Positions 1 to 8,541 of a DNA stretch of 64,000 bases are shown here, in pieces. Source of the stretch: JBOFSQ01 sp051651625 (lineage in GTDB: Bacteria; Planctomycetota; Planctomycetia; Pirellulales; Thermoguttaceae); assembly GCA_051651625.1 (NCBI GenBank), contig JBOFSQ010000021.1, positions 1 through 64,000 of the forward strand, written 5' to 3'. A program made the translations under genes and the position numbers. The first letter of the stretch is position 1; each line of letters opens with the position of its first letter. A model generated the notes under the pieces. It saw only the letters and a program-made list of their open reading frames with translations, made no database searches and was not told where the DNA came from.

Positions 1-243
1 ATGCCGCCAAACAGTGCTTCATGTTTCCAAAAGGGAAGTCCGGCTGCGGACAGGAATGTTTATACCGCCAACAGCAACCATTCCGGTGGTGTAAACGTCG
101 GCATGGGGGATGGTTCCGTGCGTTTTGTCAGTGACACGATTGACACGGGTAATTTGGATGCTGGCAGCAGCGTATCTGGGTCGCCTTATGGTGTTTGGGG
201 GGCGATGGGAACGATTTCTGGCAAAGAATCGAAATCGTTGTAA
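1..243 (+). CDS. DUF1559 domain protein, C-terminal end only
   Basis: The gene is cut by the window start, so only the last 80 residues are visible. They contain the hallmark H-x9-DG segment of DUF1559 proteins (NHSGGVNVGMGDGSVRF), followed by a short tail ending in a TAA. Members of this planctomycete family have an N-terminal type IV pilin/pseudopilin methylation motif, and the C-terminal H-x9-DG signature is their best mark. They are presumed secreted or pilus-like; the true role is unknown. The ATG at base 1 is not claimed as the start, because the family is normally about 300 residues or more. Confidence 0.8.
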   Translation: MPPNSASCFQKGSPAADRNVYTANSNHSGGVNVGMGDGSVRFVSDTIDTGNLDAGSSVSGSPYGVWGAMGTISGKESKSL

Positions 244-260
244 TTGTTCGCTGGGGTTGA

Positions 261-360
261 GAATAGAAGCCGGAAGGGAGCGAAGCGTACTGACGGAGTT
301 GTGGTCTACACTTGTTCTCCGTCAATACGGCGAGTACGCCTTCTTTCCGGCTTTTATTGC
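261..360 (+). repeat. ~100-bp imperfect palindrome, copy 1
   Basis: The sequence reads from GAATAGAAGCCGGAAGGGAG to CTTTCCGGCTTTTATTGC and folds back on itself, with an inner pair around TGACGGAG / CTCCGTCA. A second copy lies in the opposite orientation at 8542-8644. It fills most of the gap between the DUF1559 gene and the lipoprotein gene. Confidence 0.75.
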
Positions 361-418
361 ACGCGATTGCAAATGTTCTACTTTCCGAAACAGGTTTCAA
401 ATTCAGTGGAGATGTTCT

Positions 419-895
419 ATGCGTCGAGTTCTTTGTGTGTTAATGTGTGTCGGTATGGTGTTAGGATTCGTGGTCTGCGGCTGTGGTGAAAGTAACCCGC
501 GTGCCGCTGGACTTGTGAATGCGGCTGGTAAGGTAACTCTCAACGGCCAGCCTCTCGGTGGCGCGGCGATCACGTTTCACAATGAGAGCGATCCTACCAA
601 GCAGGGCGGTGCTGCCATCTCTAAAGATGACGGTTCTTTCGTTCTCAACATGTTCAGCGAAGGTGACGGAACTTATCCCGGAGATTATGTTGTCACTGCC
701 ACCAAGATCAGCATCACATACCCCGTCAGTAATGAAGAAATGATGCGTATCGAACGCGAAAACCCCGACAAATTACCTGCTGGGAAAGAAACCAATCTCG
801 TTCCAGCGAAGTACGCGGCCAAGGCTTCTTCAGACGCTCGCGTCAATGTTCCTGCAAATGGGAGCAAGTCGTTGCTGATCGAACTCAAGGACTGA
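419..895 (+). CDS. Small lipoprotein, carboxypeptidase-regulatory-like fold
   Basis: This is a 158-residue protein. It opens with a basic-hydrophobic signal peptide ending in a lipobox-like V-C-G-C, with Cys22 the likely lipidated residue. The mature part has the pattern of small planctomycete lipoproteins with a transthyretin-like/carboxypeptidase regulatory domain: a VxGKVTLNGQPL-type strand, then ITFHN, DGSFVL and YPGDYVVTAT strands. These proteins commonly sit next to DUF1559 genes, as here, and their function is unknown. The ATG at 419 was chosen over upstream in-frame starts because GTGGAG lies 7 bases upstream and the signal peptide begins there. The longer reading frame upstream would translate the palindromic repeat. 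Confidence 0.8.
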   Translation: MRRVLCVLMCVGMVLGFVVCGCGESNPRAAGLVNAAGKVTLNGQPLGGAAITFHNESDPTKQGGAAISKDDGSFVLNMFSEGDGTYPGDYVVTATKISITYPVSNEEMMRIERENPDKLPAGKETNLVPAKYAAKASSDARVNVPANGSKSLLIELKD

Positions 896-1038
896 CACAA
901 GGCGTAGTATAAGTGGAGGTCCCGTGTGGGTTTTGTCAATTCACGTTCTCCCAAGATTGACGCTCTCCAAATTAAGTGTAGAATCACCCTCAATGGCGGA
1001 CGCTTTTCTCGCATCCTGTACCGCATGAGGTTCTACCT

Positions 1039-1995
1039 ATGAACTCGAAATATATCAATCCGTACACCGACTTCGGTTTCAAAAAGCTGTTCGGTGAAGA
1101 GGCGAACAAAGATTTGCTGATCGATTTTCTCAACACGCTTTTGCCGCAGCGTCATCAGATCAGTACGATCACATTTCGCAATCCCGACGTTCTCGGCGAA
1201 TCGGTCGAAGACCGCCGCGCAGTGTTCGACATCTACTGCGAAAACGCCGAACACGAACCGTTTATCGTCGAGATGCAAAAAGCGGAACAAGCACACTTCA
1301 AAGACCGTAGCGTCTACTACGTTGCACACCCAATCCGCGAACAAGCCGTGAAAGGCAAAGCGTGGGACTACCAGCAACGAGCCGTCTACTTCATCGGTAT
1401 TCTCGACTTCGTGTACGACAAGGGTACGTCCGAACCGATTTTGATTCGTGAAGTTTCCCTCAAAGACCAGTTCGGTAAGGAGTTTTACGAGAAGTTGCAG
1501 ATGATTTACGTTCAGATGCCGCTCTTCAAGAAAACGGAGTCAGAGCTTGTAACACGCCAAGACAAGTGGCTCTACTTCCTGAAGAACCTGCCCGACTTGA
1601 ATCACATTCCTGCGATAATGAAAGAGGAGGTAGTTTTCGAGAAGGCGTTTCACACGGCGGAAGTCGCGGCGATGACCGAACGCGAGCGTGAGGCCTACGA
1701 GCAAGCTCTGAACGACTACTGGACATACTTGGCAACGCTTGACTTCGCCGCACAAACAGCCCTAAAAAGAGGCCTCAAAGCAGGACGCAAAGAAGGACTG
1801 GAGAAGGGACTGAAAGAAGGACTGGCGAAGGGACTGAAAGAGGGACAGGAGAAAGGACTGAAAGAGGGACTAGAAAAGGGACGCACCGAATCAAGTCTTG
1901 AGATCGCTCGCAACCTCAAGGCGATTGGACTTGACGTAGAGTCGATTGCGAAGGCGACGGGCCTCTCGGTTACGGAAGTCAAAACGCTGGAGTGA
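1039..1995 (+). CDS. Rpn family recombination-promoting nuclease / putative transposase
   Basis: This 318-residue protein starts with the typical Rpn/PD-(D/E)XK signature (NPYTDFGFKKLFG, then LLIDFLNTLL). The nuclease core follows, with VFDIYCEN and FIVEMQKAEQ giving the D...E-x-Q active-site pattern near residues 75-95. Rpn proteins are DNA endonucleases related to transposases and spread horizontally. The C-terminus (about residues 245-285) is a run of short K/E-G-L repeats, common in this family and visible in the DNA as tandem GGGACTGAAAGA-like units at 1777-1884. It ends in a small helix-turn-helix-like tail (SIAKATGLSVTEVKTLE). No inverted repeats flank it. The family call is strong; activity is not shown. 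Confidence 0.85.
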   Translation: MNSKYINPYTDFGFKKLFGEEANKDLLIDFLNTLLPQRHQISTITFRNPDVLGESVEDRRAVFDIYCENAEHEPFIVEMQKAEQAHFKDRSVYYVAHPIREQAVKGKAWDYQQRAVYFIGILDFVYDKGTSEPILIREVSLKDQFGKEFYEKLQMIYVQMPLFKKTESELVTRQDKWLYFLKNLPDLNHIPAIMKEEVVFEKAFHTAEVAAMTEREREAYEQALNDYWTYLATLDFAAQTALKRGLKAGRKEGLEKGLKEGLAKGLKEGQEKGLKEGLEKGRTESSLEIARNLKAIGLDVESIAKATGLSVTEVKTLE

Positions 1996-2054
1996 AACGC
2001 TGTAAACTCACGCGAGAAAAATCACAACACCAAACACACAGGAGTACACATCAC

Positions 2055-2885
2055 ATGGGTAAAATCGGTATCGGTCTCAATTTGGAAGCGGTGCGGACAT
2101 CGCATAAGTCGTTTGAGTGGGGAGTACAATTTGCTGCGGAACTTGGTTACGAATACATCGAGCCGATGGTTCACTGGGGACGCGAGCTTTTGAGCGAGGC
2201 GAGGTACTTTCACAGCGTCTCGATGCTCGACGACCCGTTTCGTATACGCGACCTGTGCGAAAAACACAAACTCAAACTCTCCGCGCTCTCGTCGCATAGC
2301 CAGCTTTCAAAGCCGGAAATCGCGGTCGAATATCTCAAGCAAGCGGCGCGGTTTGCGAAAGAGTGCGGTGCCCCAGTCATCAACACCCACGAAGGACACA
2401 AACAAACTTGGACAACCGAAGACGAAGACTTCGTTCTCATCAAGTATTCAATCACCGAAGCGGAGAAGGTGGCGTCGCGGCGAGAAATTAAACTGGGGCT
2501 TGAAATGCACCAAACATATTCGCTCAAGCCCGATAAATACGACAAGATTCTGAACCTCGTCCCAACCCCGTGGGTCGGTGCAAACTTCGACACCGGTAAC
2601 GCCTACCTCGGCGGCGAAGACCCAATCCGCTGGCTCGACCGAATCAAAACTCGACTCGTTCATATGCACGCCAAAGATATTTCGGTAGAACAGTCCGACG
2701 CCGAACGCGGTAAGGTGATGGGCACCGCTGTCGGGTGCGCGTGCGGTGACGGCGTGATCGACTGGGAAGCCGTCGTCGCCATCCTGAAACCGCTCCCACA
2801 AGACATCGTGTTGAGCGTCGAATGCGGTACACTCGACCAAGCCGAACGCAGCGTCAAACACCTTCGTAAGGTACTCGGACGATGA
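2055..2885 (+). CDS. Sugar phosphate isomerase/epimerase (TIM barrel)
   Basis: This 276-residue protein belongs to the xylose-isomerase-like/AP endonuclease 2 TIM-barrel family. The metal-site elements of the family are visible: LSSHSQL, VINTHEGH, LGLEMHQ (Glu), NFDTGNAYLGGED, VHMHAKD and a final VLSVECGT (Glu). It probably interconverts keto/aldo sugars or keto-polyols; the substrate is unknown. The start at 2055 is supported by CAGGAG ten bases upstream. The gene overlaps the next one by 4 bases (ATGA), and that one overlaps the following oxidoreductase the same way, so the three are translationally coupled in a carbohydrate-use operon typical of planctomycetes. Confidence 0.85.
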   Translation: MGKIGIGLNLEAVRTSHKSFEWGVQFAAELGYEYIEPMVHWGRELLSEARYFHSVSMLDDPFRIRDLCEKHKLKLSALSSHSQLSKPEIAVEYLKQAARFAKECGAPVINTHEGHKQTWTTEDEDFVLIKYSITEAEKVASRREIKLGLEMHQTYSLKPDKYDKILNLVPTPWVGANFDTGNAYLGGEDPIRWLDRIKTRLVHMHAKDISVEQSDAERGKVMGTAVGCACGDGVIDWEAVVAILKPLPQDIVLSVECGTLDQAERSVKHLRKVLGR

Positions 2886-3844
2886 AACACATCCTCTTCG
2901 CCACACTATTCTTATCCGTATCGTTTGCTGCGGCGTTTGAGTTTCGCAGCGATAGCGATGGTACTGCTTTCGTTGTCGTCGATGGCGATGTGCCGGTTTT
3001 GCGTTACGTTGCCAAAGTCGTCGCGCACGAGAACGTTCCAGCGAACGACAAACGCCGCGAAGCTGGTTGCTACGTTCACCCGCTCTACGGACTCAATGGC
3101 GAAACGCTCACCGACAACGCTCCACGCGACCACTTTCACCACCACGGCGTCTTCTGGACGTGGCCGCACGTCACTGTTCACTACGCAGATTCCGAACCAG
3201 TTTCATACGATCTCTGGCAAGACACGCAGGGACGAATCAAGCAACATCCAGTCCGCAAAATCGCCCGCGAAACTAGCGACGATGTTGCCGTCTTGAACGT
3301 CGAGAACGGCTGGTTTGTCGGGCCGCCCGAAGACGGGAAAAACGTGATGCGCGAAGTCGTGAAAATTACCGTACACCGCGTCACCGAAGAAGATGGCGTG
3401 GCGTCGCGGTGGATCGACTTTGATTTCGTCTGGACGCCGCTCGTCGCACCGATTACGCTTCAAGGTGCGGAAGGGAAGAGTTACGGCGGATTCACGATCC
3501 GTTTTCGCCCATCGAACAAACGCGAAGACAACACAATCACGACACCGCTCGGCGTCGCCAAAGACGACTTACCCGATACGCCGCTGGCGTGGGCGGATTA
3601 CACGTCGCGTTTCGGCGCAAAAGACAACACCTTGAGCGGTGCAGCGATTTTCGTCTCGAAGACGCATCCTGATTTTCCGCCGACTTGGCTCACTCGCTAC
3701 TACGGCCCGCTCTGCGTCGGTTACCCCGGTGTCAAGGCGAAGACGTTCGATGTTGGCGAAGATATTAAACTTTCGTACCGCGTTTGGATTCATCGCGGTG
3801 CCGTAACGCCAGAACAACTTTCACACGAAGGAGAGCAAAAATGA
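2882..3844 (+). CDS. Secreted PmoA-like (DUF6807) protein
   Basis: This is a 320-residue protein with a cleavable signal peptide (MKHILFATLFLSVSFAAA). The mature part matches the PmoA-like family that accompanies sugar-degradation genes in planctomycetes and Bacteroidetes: YVHPLYGLNGE, then DHFHHHGVFWTW with a histidine cluster, then an SYGGFTIRF strand and WADYTSRF. Despite the family name it has no link to methane monooxygenase function; a carbohydrate-binding or lyase role is inferred. It overlaps the genes on both sides by ATGA junctions, so its product is probably needed in proportion to the isomerase and the oxidoreductase. Confidence 0.8.
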   Translation: MKHILFATLFLSVSFAAAFEFRSDSDGTAFVVVDGDVPVLRYVAKVVAHENVPANDKRREAGCYVHPLYGLNGETLTDNAPRDHFHHHGVFWTWPHVTVHYADSEPVSYDLWQDTQGRIKQHPVRKIARETSDDVAVLNVENGWFVGPPEDGKNVMREVVKITVHRVTEEDGVASRWIDFDFVWTPLVAPITLQGAEGKSYGGFTIRFRPSNKREDNTITTPLGVAKDDLPDTPLAWADYTSRFGAKDNTLSGAAIFVSKTHPDFPPTWLTRYYGPLCVGYPGVKAKTFDVGEDIKLSYRVWIHRGAVTPEQLSHEGEQK

Positions 3845-5166
3845 ACAACACACGTCGAGAGTTTTTGAGAACATCACTGGCAGCGGCGTCGCTGGTTGCA
3901 GTCCCGACGTTCGTTCCGCGCAGCGTTTTCGCCGATGGCAAACGCCCCGGAGCGAATGACCGGATCGGTATCGCGGGGATTGGCGTTGGTCGTCAAGGTG
4001 AACCGATCTTCCGCGACGCCGCCAAAGACGCACGCACGCAAGCGGTCGCGGTGTGTGACGTTTGGAAGTCGCGTGCCGCTGACGTTGCGAAAAAAGTTGG
4101 TGTCACAAAAGAAGACGCAATCGTTCAAGACTATCGCCGCATCATAGAGCGGGGCGACGTTGACGCGATTCTCACCGCGACGCCGGAGCACTGGCGGAGT
4201 CTCATCTGCGTCAACGCCGCACTCGCCGGAAAACATCTCTACATCGAAAAGCCGATTACGCTCACGATTAACGATGGCGTTCTAATGCGGCGTGCGGCGA
4301 GGAAAACCGGCGTGACGGTGCAGTGCGGAAGTATGCAGCGGTCGTATCGCGTCAACCACTTGGCGTGTCAGTTTATCCGCGAAGGACACCTCGGCAAGAT
4401 TTCCGAAGTGATCGCCGCGAACTATGAATCGCCGTGGCTGATGACGCTCCCCGCCGAGACTGTTCCCGAAGGTCTTGATTGGGAGATGTGGTGCGGGCCG
4501 GTCGAGCCTGTGCCGTTCAACAAAGAACTGTTCGTACCGCGTGGCAATCCGGGGTGGCTCTCGATTCGGAACTACTCCGGCGGCGAGATGACCGGTTGGG
4601 GGACGCACGGCTTCGACCAAATTCAGTACGCACTTTCGCGCGACGAGTCGGGGCCGGTGGAGATTATTGTCGAAGGCGAGAAACTCTCTCCACCGACGTA
4701 CACCGCGCCGGAATCGCGCGCACGCGGCGACAAACTGTGTTCGCAGCCGCGTCTCAAGTTTCGCTACAACGATGGGCTGACCGTCACGCTCGGCGACGCT
4801 GATCGCGGTGGTGGCACGTTTATCGGTGAAAACGGAAAGGTGGAGATCGCACGGAACAAGTTCGTCTCGACGCCGAAGGAGCTTGCCGAGAACTGGCTCA
4901 AGTCGCACGAATCGTTCAACATGCCGAGCCACATGACCAACTGGATCGACTGTATTTACAGCGGCGAGCGTCCGATAGGCGAACTCGAAACGGGTCTGCG
5001 AACGGCGGGGTTGTGTCACATTCTTTCGATAGCGCGTTACTTGGGCCACAATCTCAAGTGGGACCCAGCCGCAGAGAAGTTCACCGGCGACGACAATTCT
5101 ACCGCTGCCGCAAACGCCCTCCTCGCACGCACACACCGCAAAGGATACGAACTGCCGGAAGTGTGA
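3841..5166 (+). CDS. Tat-exported Gfo/Idh/MocA family oxidoreductase
   Basis: This 441-residue protein begins with a twin-arginine signal (NTRREFLRTSLAAAS) and is thus predicted to be exported folded with its NAD(P). The Rossmann nucleotide-binding loop is GIAGIGVGRQG at about residues 40-50, and the family EKP motif (LYIEKPIT) carries the conserved lysine. The C-terminal half has the usual sheet domain. It should oxidise or epimerise a sugar or cyclitol outside the cytoplasm. The start at 3841 gives the ATGA overlap with the PmoA-like gene and includes the Tat motif. The in-frame extension upstream lies inside that gene and is not used. Confidence 0.85.
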   Translation: MNNTRREFLRTSLAAASLVAVPTFVPRSVFADGKRPGANDRIGIAGIGVGRQGEPIFRDAAKDARTQAVAVCDVWKSRAADVAKKVGVTKEDAIVQDYRRIIERGDVDAILTATPEHWRSLICVNAALAGKHLYIEKPITLTINDGVLMRRAARKTGVTVQCGSMQRSYRVNHLACQFIREGHLGKISEVIAANYESPWLMTLPAETVPEGLDWEMWCGPVEPVPFNKELFVPRGNPGWLSIRNYSGGEMTGWGTHGFDQIQYALSRDESGPVEIIVEGEKLSPPTYTAPESRARGDKLCSQPRLKFRYNDGLTVTLGDADRGGGTFIGENGKVEIARNKFVSTPKELAENWLKSHESFNMPSHMTNWIDCIYSGERPIGELETGLRTAGLCHILSIARYLGHNLKWDPAAEKFTGDDNSTAAANALLARTHRKGYELPEV

Positions 5167-5190
5167 TTGATTGGCCTCTCGCATCCGCAT

Positions 5191-5310
5191 CAGAGCACGA
5201 AGCGTAAGCGAGTGGCAAACCAGAGCACGCAGCATAAGCGAGTGGCAAATCAGAACACGCAGCGTAAGCGAGTGGCAAATCAGAACACGAAGCGTAAGCG
5301 AGTGCCCTAG
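5191..5310 (+). repeat. Four tandem 30-bp units carrying the AAGCGTAAGCGAGTG core
   Basis: Units start at 5191, 5221, 5251 and 5281. Each reads CAGARCACGMAGCRTAAGCG followed by AGTG and six more bases. The core recurs singly across the window (for example 5338, 16036, 25852, 48530) and as perfect hairpins at 20589-20655 and 59687-59749. It is not a CRISPR: there are no unique spacers. Confidence 0.85.
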
Positions 5311-5353
5311 TCGGGATGGATTCCCGCGACAGGACAAGGCGTAAGCGAGTGAA

Positions 5354-5896
5354 ATGACGAACACAGAATCAATCGAAAACGGACACATCTTCGCAACTCA
5401 GCTCGGCTGGGTTGCTTTGGTGTGGAACGAGCGTCGTTTGTTGACGTGGGTTCTCCTTGCGTACCCATCGCGCGAGTCACTGTTGCGCGTCTGCCGAGAC
5501 GAGTTCGAAAGCGACGTTAAGAACGTGTCGCCCGCGCAGCGGAAAATCTGCGAACGAGTGACAATATTTTTGGCGGGCGAGTCGCGCGATACTTTTGACG
5601 ACATTGATGTCGATTTCGGCGACGCGACACCGTTTCAGAAGTCTGTTTGGAATGCGTGTCGCAGAGTGCTACCGGGGGAACGTGTGACGTATGCGGAGCT
5701 TGCGTTTCGTGCAGGTTTTCCGCGTGCGGCCCGCGCCGTCGGGAGCGCGATGGCCGCCAATCGTACTCCGCTGATCGTCCCGTGTCACCGTGTCGTCCGA
5801 AGCGACGGCCACATCGGCGCGTTCTCCGCCTTCGGTGGTGCCGAAACAAAATCGCGGCTACTCGAACTCGAACGCGGTTGTGCGTTAGGAGAGTGA
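5354..5896 (+). CDS. ogt: Methylated-DNA--protein-cysteine methyltransferase
   Basis: This 180-residue protein is an O6-alkylguanine-DNA alkyltransferase. Its C-terminal DNA-binding domain has TPFQKSVWNACR, the RAVGSAMAANRTPLIVPCHRV active-site block with acceptor Cys144, and the SDGHIGAFSAFGG tail. The protein removes O6-methyl/alkyl groups from guanine by irreversible transfer to that cysteine. The start is the first ATG after the tandem repeat. Shine-Dalgarno support is weak, since the GCGTAAGCGAGTG repeat core lies directly upstream, so the native leader may have been replaced by repeat DNA. Length and motifs are normal for the family. Confidence 0.93.
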   Translation: MTNTESIENGHIFATQLGWVALVWNERRLLTWVLLAYPSRESLLRVCRDEFESDVKNVSPAQRKICERVTIFLAGESRDTFDDIDVDFGDATPFQKSVWNACRRVLPGERVTYAELAFRAGFPRAARAVGSAMAANRTPLIVPCHRVVRSDGHIGAFSAFGGAETKSRLLELERGCALGE

Positions 5897-5898
5897 GT

Positions 5899-7158
5899 CT
5901 AACGAACTGCGTGAGATTCCGGCACAATGCGGATTGATGTCAAAAACGGCAGGTGTTGTGGCGTCGAGTAAAAGTTTGTTGCGGGTTTGAGCGTTTCGGC
6001 AGAAACGGTCGTCGTAACGCCATCGGCAAACTCGACCTGAATCGGCTTCGTCAAGTCGAGCATCGTCTCGTTGAGCAAGACTTCAATTTCGCCATCAAGT
6101 TTTTCAACGATGATTTTGTGGTCTGCGGCTTGAAGTTTCACCACCACAAGATCGCCGCGAGTTTCCGGTACTTTGTGTAAGTAGTAAAAGTAGTCTGCGG
6201 CATCACCACGACTTGGAGCACGAGTGCTTAAGTCCCAGACGACGCGATCTGGACACAAGTTTCGTTGGTGCTGCTTGAGCCACGCAATCGACGACGTGTT
6301 GACTTTGTGCGTTGACTTATCCGAACCATCGAGCCAACCTTGCGGATTTGAATAGACCTTCTGCGGCGTCTCGTTCGGGGCGTTGTCGAGAAAGTTGTGC
6401 CCGCGTCCTTGGTGGACGAAACAGTCGGCAACATAACCGCCTTTGTATTCGTCGCGCCATTTTTGAATTTGTTCGTAGAAGCCGACCGTTTCGCGGTTGC
6501 GATTGTATGCGGCGTCGGCCTCGCCGACTTGCAGCAGAAACGGCAGGTGATAGAGATTCACCGCGCTGACACCGTTCGGGTGTCCCGCCGACATCGCTGC
6601 GGCGGCGAACTTGTCGGCCATTCGCGTACCGATCTGATACGTCCCGTCGCCGCCCGCCGAAAACCCCAAGACGTATACACGATTCGGATCGACTCCCTCG
6701 AAGACGACCATGTTTTCAATCAACCGTTCGTAGAGCGGATACGATTCATCGACCGAGTGCAAGTTGGAAGTGTTTGTAACGCCGCGAGTCGCAACGTATA
6801 CGCCGCAATCGACGTTTCCGAGGTAGTACATTTTCATCTGATCGTACTGCTGATCATTGACCGGAGCCGGTGCGCCGCCACCACCGTGAAGCGCAATGAA
6901 GAGCGGAAAACCGTCCTTCGGGGCGTCGCCTTTTTTCTCGAAGTGAAACTTCATGCTCTTGTCGCCGTGCGTCAAAGAACGGTTTTCGTGTTCGTCGCGG
7001 CGCGATGTGTTCTCACGAATACTCTTTTCGTAAGCGGCCTGTGCGTCGGCGCGAGCAGACTTGAGACTCGCAACCAAGTCGCTGGTCGCATCCGCGCGAA
7101 CAAAATTTGCAGCGAAGATTACCATCGCCGCGAGCACGAGAAAAAATGTTCGTTTCAT
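5899..7158 (-). CDS. Secreted alpha/beta hydrolase (esterase/peptidase type)
   Basis: This 419-residue protein has an N-terminal signal peptide (MKRTFFLVLAAMVIFAANFVRA). The alpha/beta-hydrolase elements are the oxyanion-hole strand FPLFIALHGGGGAP and the nucleophile elbow GFSAGGDGTYQ (Ser). A late histidine in HQGRGHNF completes the triad. The region around 330-419 is a beta-rich extension. It is most like planctomycete prolyl-oligopeptidase/dienelactone-hydrolase-like secreted enzymes; the substrate is unknown. The start at 7158 is chosen because AAGGAG sits upstream and the signal peptide begins there. It follows fliI by 32 bases on the same strand and could be cotranscribed. Confidence 0.8.
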   Translation of the reverse strand: MKRTFFLVLAAMVIFAANFVRADATSDLVASLKSARADAQAAYEKSIRENTSRRDEHENRSLTHGDKSMKFHFEKKGDAPKDGFPLFIALHGGGGAPAPVNDQQYDQMKMYYLGNVDCGVYVATRGVTNTSNLHSVDESYPLYERLIENMVVFEGVDPNRVYVLGFSAGGDGTYQIGTRMADKFAAAAMSAGHPNGVSAVNLYHLPFLLQVGEADAAYNRNRETVGFYEQIQKWRDEYKGGYVADCFVHQGRGHNFLDNAPNETPQKVYSNPQGWLDGSDKSTHKVNTSSIAWLKQHQRNLCPDRVVWDLSTRAPSRGDAADYFYYLHKVPETRGDLVVVKLQAADHKIIVEKLDGEIEVLLNETMLDLTKPIQVEFADGVTTTVSAETLKPATNFYSTPQHLPFLTSIRIVPESHAVR

Positions 7159-7190
7159 TGTTTGGTCTCCTTGGTTGTTGGACTGAACTG

Positions 7191-8513
7191 TCACGCATCT
7201 TTGCCGAGCATCATCTCGGTGATGCGACGAATTGAGTCGTCGAGTGCAGCGTGTTCTTCGACGGGCTGCTGGAGATAACGGTCGATTTCTGGCTTCATCC
7301 GAATCGCGTGATCAATTTCTGCGTTTTTACCTTGGTATGCACCTATCGAGATGATGTCTTCGTTGTCGGCGTAGATGCCGAGGAGTTTCCGCATCAGCCT
7401 CGACGCTTTGAGATGTTTCGGATCGCAAATATCCGGCATCAAACGACTGATGCTGTCAATCGGATTGATCGCCGGATAGTGACCGCGCGTACTCAACTTC
7501 CGCGAGAGCCAAAGGTGTCCGTCAAGCAGACCGCGAACAGTGTCGCCGATGGGGTCGTTTTGATCGTCGCCTTCGACAAGCACCGTGAAGAACGCCGTGA
7601 TACTGCCGCGCGGACTCCGCCCCGCACGCTCAACCAAACGCGGCAGCATCGCAAATACCGACGGCGGATAACCGCGAGTCGTCGGCGGTTCACCTGCGGC
7701 GAGTCCGATTTCTCGCTGTGCCATCGCAAGCCGCGTCACAGAGTCCATCAGAACGAGCACGTCTTTTCCTTGGTCTCGAAAATACTCGGCGATAGCCATC
7801 GTCGTCATCGGTGCGCGAACACGCATCAGCGCAGGTTCATTCGACGTTGACACAACGACAACACTCTTGCGAAGCCCTTCTTCGCCGAGGTCGCGTTCGA
7901 TGAAGTCGTTGACTTCACGCCCGCGTTCGCCGATCAGTCCGATGACGATTACGTCGGCGTTGGTGTAGCGTGCCATCATTCCGAGCGTGACACTTTTGCC
8001 GACACCACTACCGGCGAAGATGCCGAGTCGTTGGCCGCGTCCGCAGGTGAAGAGTCCGTCGATTGCGCGAACGCCCGTTGAAAGAATGTCGTGAATGCGC
8101 GGACGGCTGCACGGATCAGGCGGCGTGTTGTTATAGGCGACTCGATCAGGAAGCGATGGCTGCGGACGTTGATCTATCGCACGTCCTTCGCAGTCAATAA
8201 CACGCCCCAACAACCCTTCGCCGACGCGGAGCCAAGGAACTGTTTGCAACAGCGAAACGCGATTCCCGCGACGAATTCCGGCGATGTCGCTGTAGGGATA
8301 GAGAATTGTTTCTTGGTTGCGAAAGCCGATTACTTCCGCACGGAGCGTCGTTTCGCCGTTCCCACCGCCCATTGATTGACGTTCAACAAGCGCAATCGCC
8401 CCGACCGGCGCGGGGAATCCGCCCGCCGAAATCGTCATGCCATGCGTCTGCAAGACCGTTCCTGTAAGAACGGACGGCATGATCGTTTGGACTTGTTCTG
8501 CAAGTGTCATCAT
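7191..8513 (-). CDS. fliI: Flagellum-specific ATP synthase FliI
   Basis: This 440-residue protein has the expected length for the ATPase that energises the flagellar type III export apparatus. The P-loop FAGSGVGKS lies at residues 166-174. It is followed by VIVIGLIGERGREVNDFIE, the Walker B region VLVLMDSVTRLAMAQREIGLA and GEPPTTRGYPPSVFAMLPRLVERAG, all strongly FliI-like rather than F1-like. The ATG at 8513 (with a second in-frame ATG at 8510) follows AAAGGG. A longer reading frame up to 8600 only translates the neighbouring palindromic repeat and is rejected. No other flagellar export genes are adjacent, so fliI is detached from a flagellar operon and lies downstream of rpsL-rpsG. Confidence 0.95.
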   Translation of the reverse strand: MMTLAEQVQTIMPSVLTGTVLQTHGMTISAGGFPAPVGAIALVERQSMGGGNGETTLRAEVIGFRNQETILYPYSDIAGIRRGNRVSLLQTVPWLRVGEGLLGRVIDCEGRAIDQRPQPSLPDRVAYNNTPPDPCSRPRIHDILSTGVRAIDGLFTCGRGQRLGIFAGSGVGKSVTLGMMARYTNADVIVIGLIGERGREVNDFIERDLGEEGLRKSVVVVSTSNEPALMRVRAPMTTMAIAEYFRDQGKDVLVLMDSVTRLAMAQREIGLAAGEPPTTRGYPPSVFAMLPRLVERAGRSPRGSITAFFTVLVEGDDQNDPIGDTVRGLLDGHLWLSRKLSTRGHYPAINPIDSISRLMPDICDPKHLKASRLMRKLLGIYADNEDIISIGAYQGKNAEIDHAIRMKPEIDRYLQQPVEEHAALDDSIRRITEMMLGKDA

Positions 8514-8541
8514 CCTGCGACCCTTTGCCCGTTCACTCCAT

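Noticed and set aside
5191..5310. CRISPR-like array of 30-bp units
   Set aside because: Units are directly adjacent without unique spacers, and the core is dispersed across the window in other forms; no cas genes.
4282..5388. A 368-codon open frame on the minus strand
   Set aside because: It lies antisense to the oxidoreductase gene and its end translates the AAGCGTAAGCGAGTG tandem array; no start signal or family resemblance.
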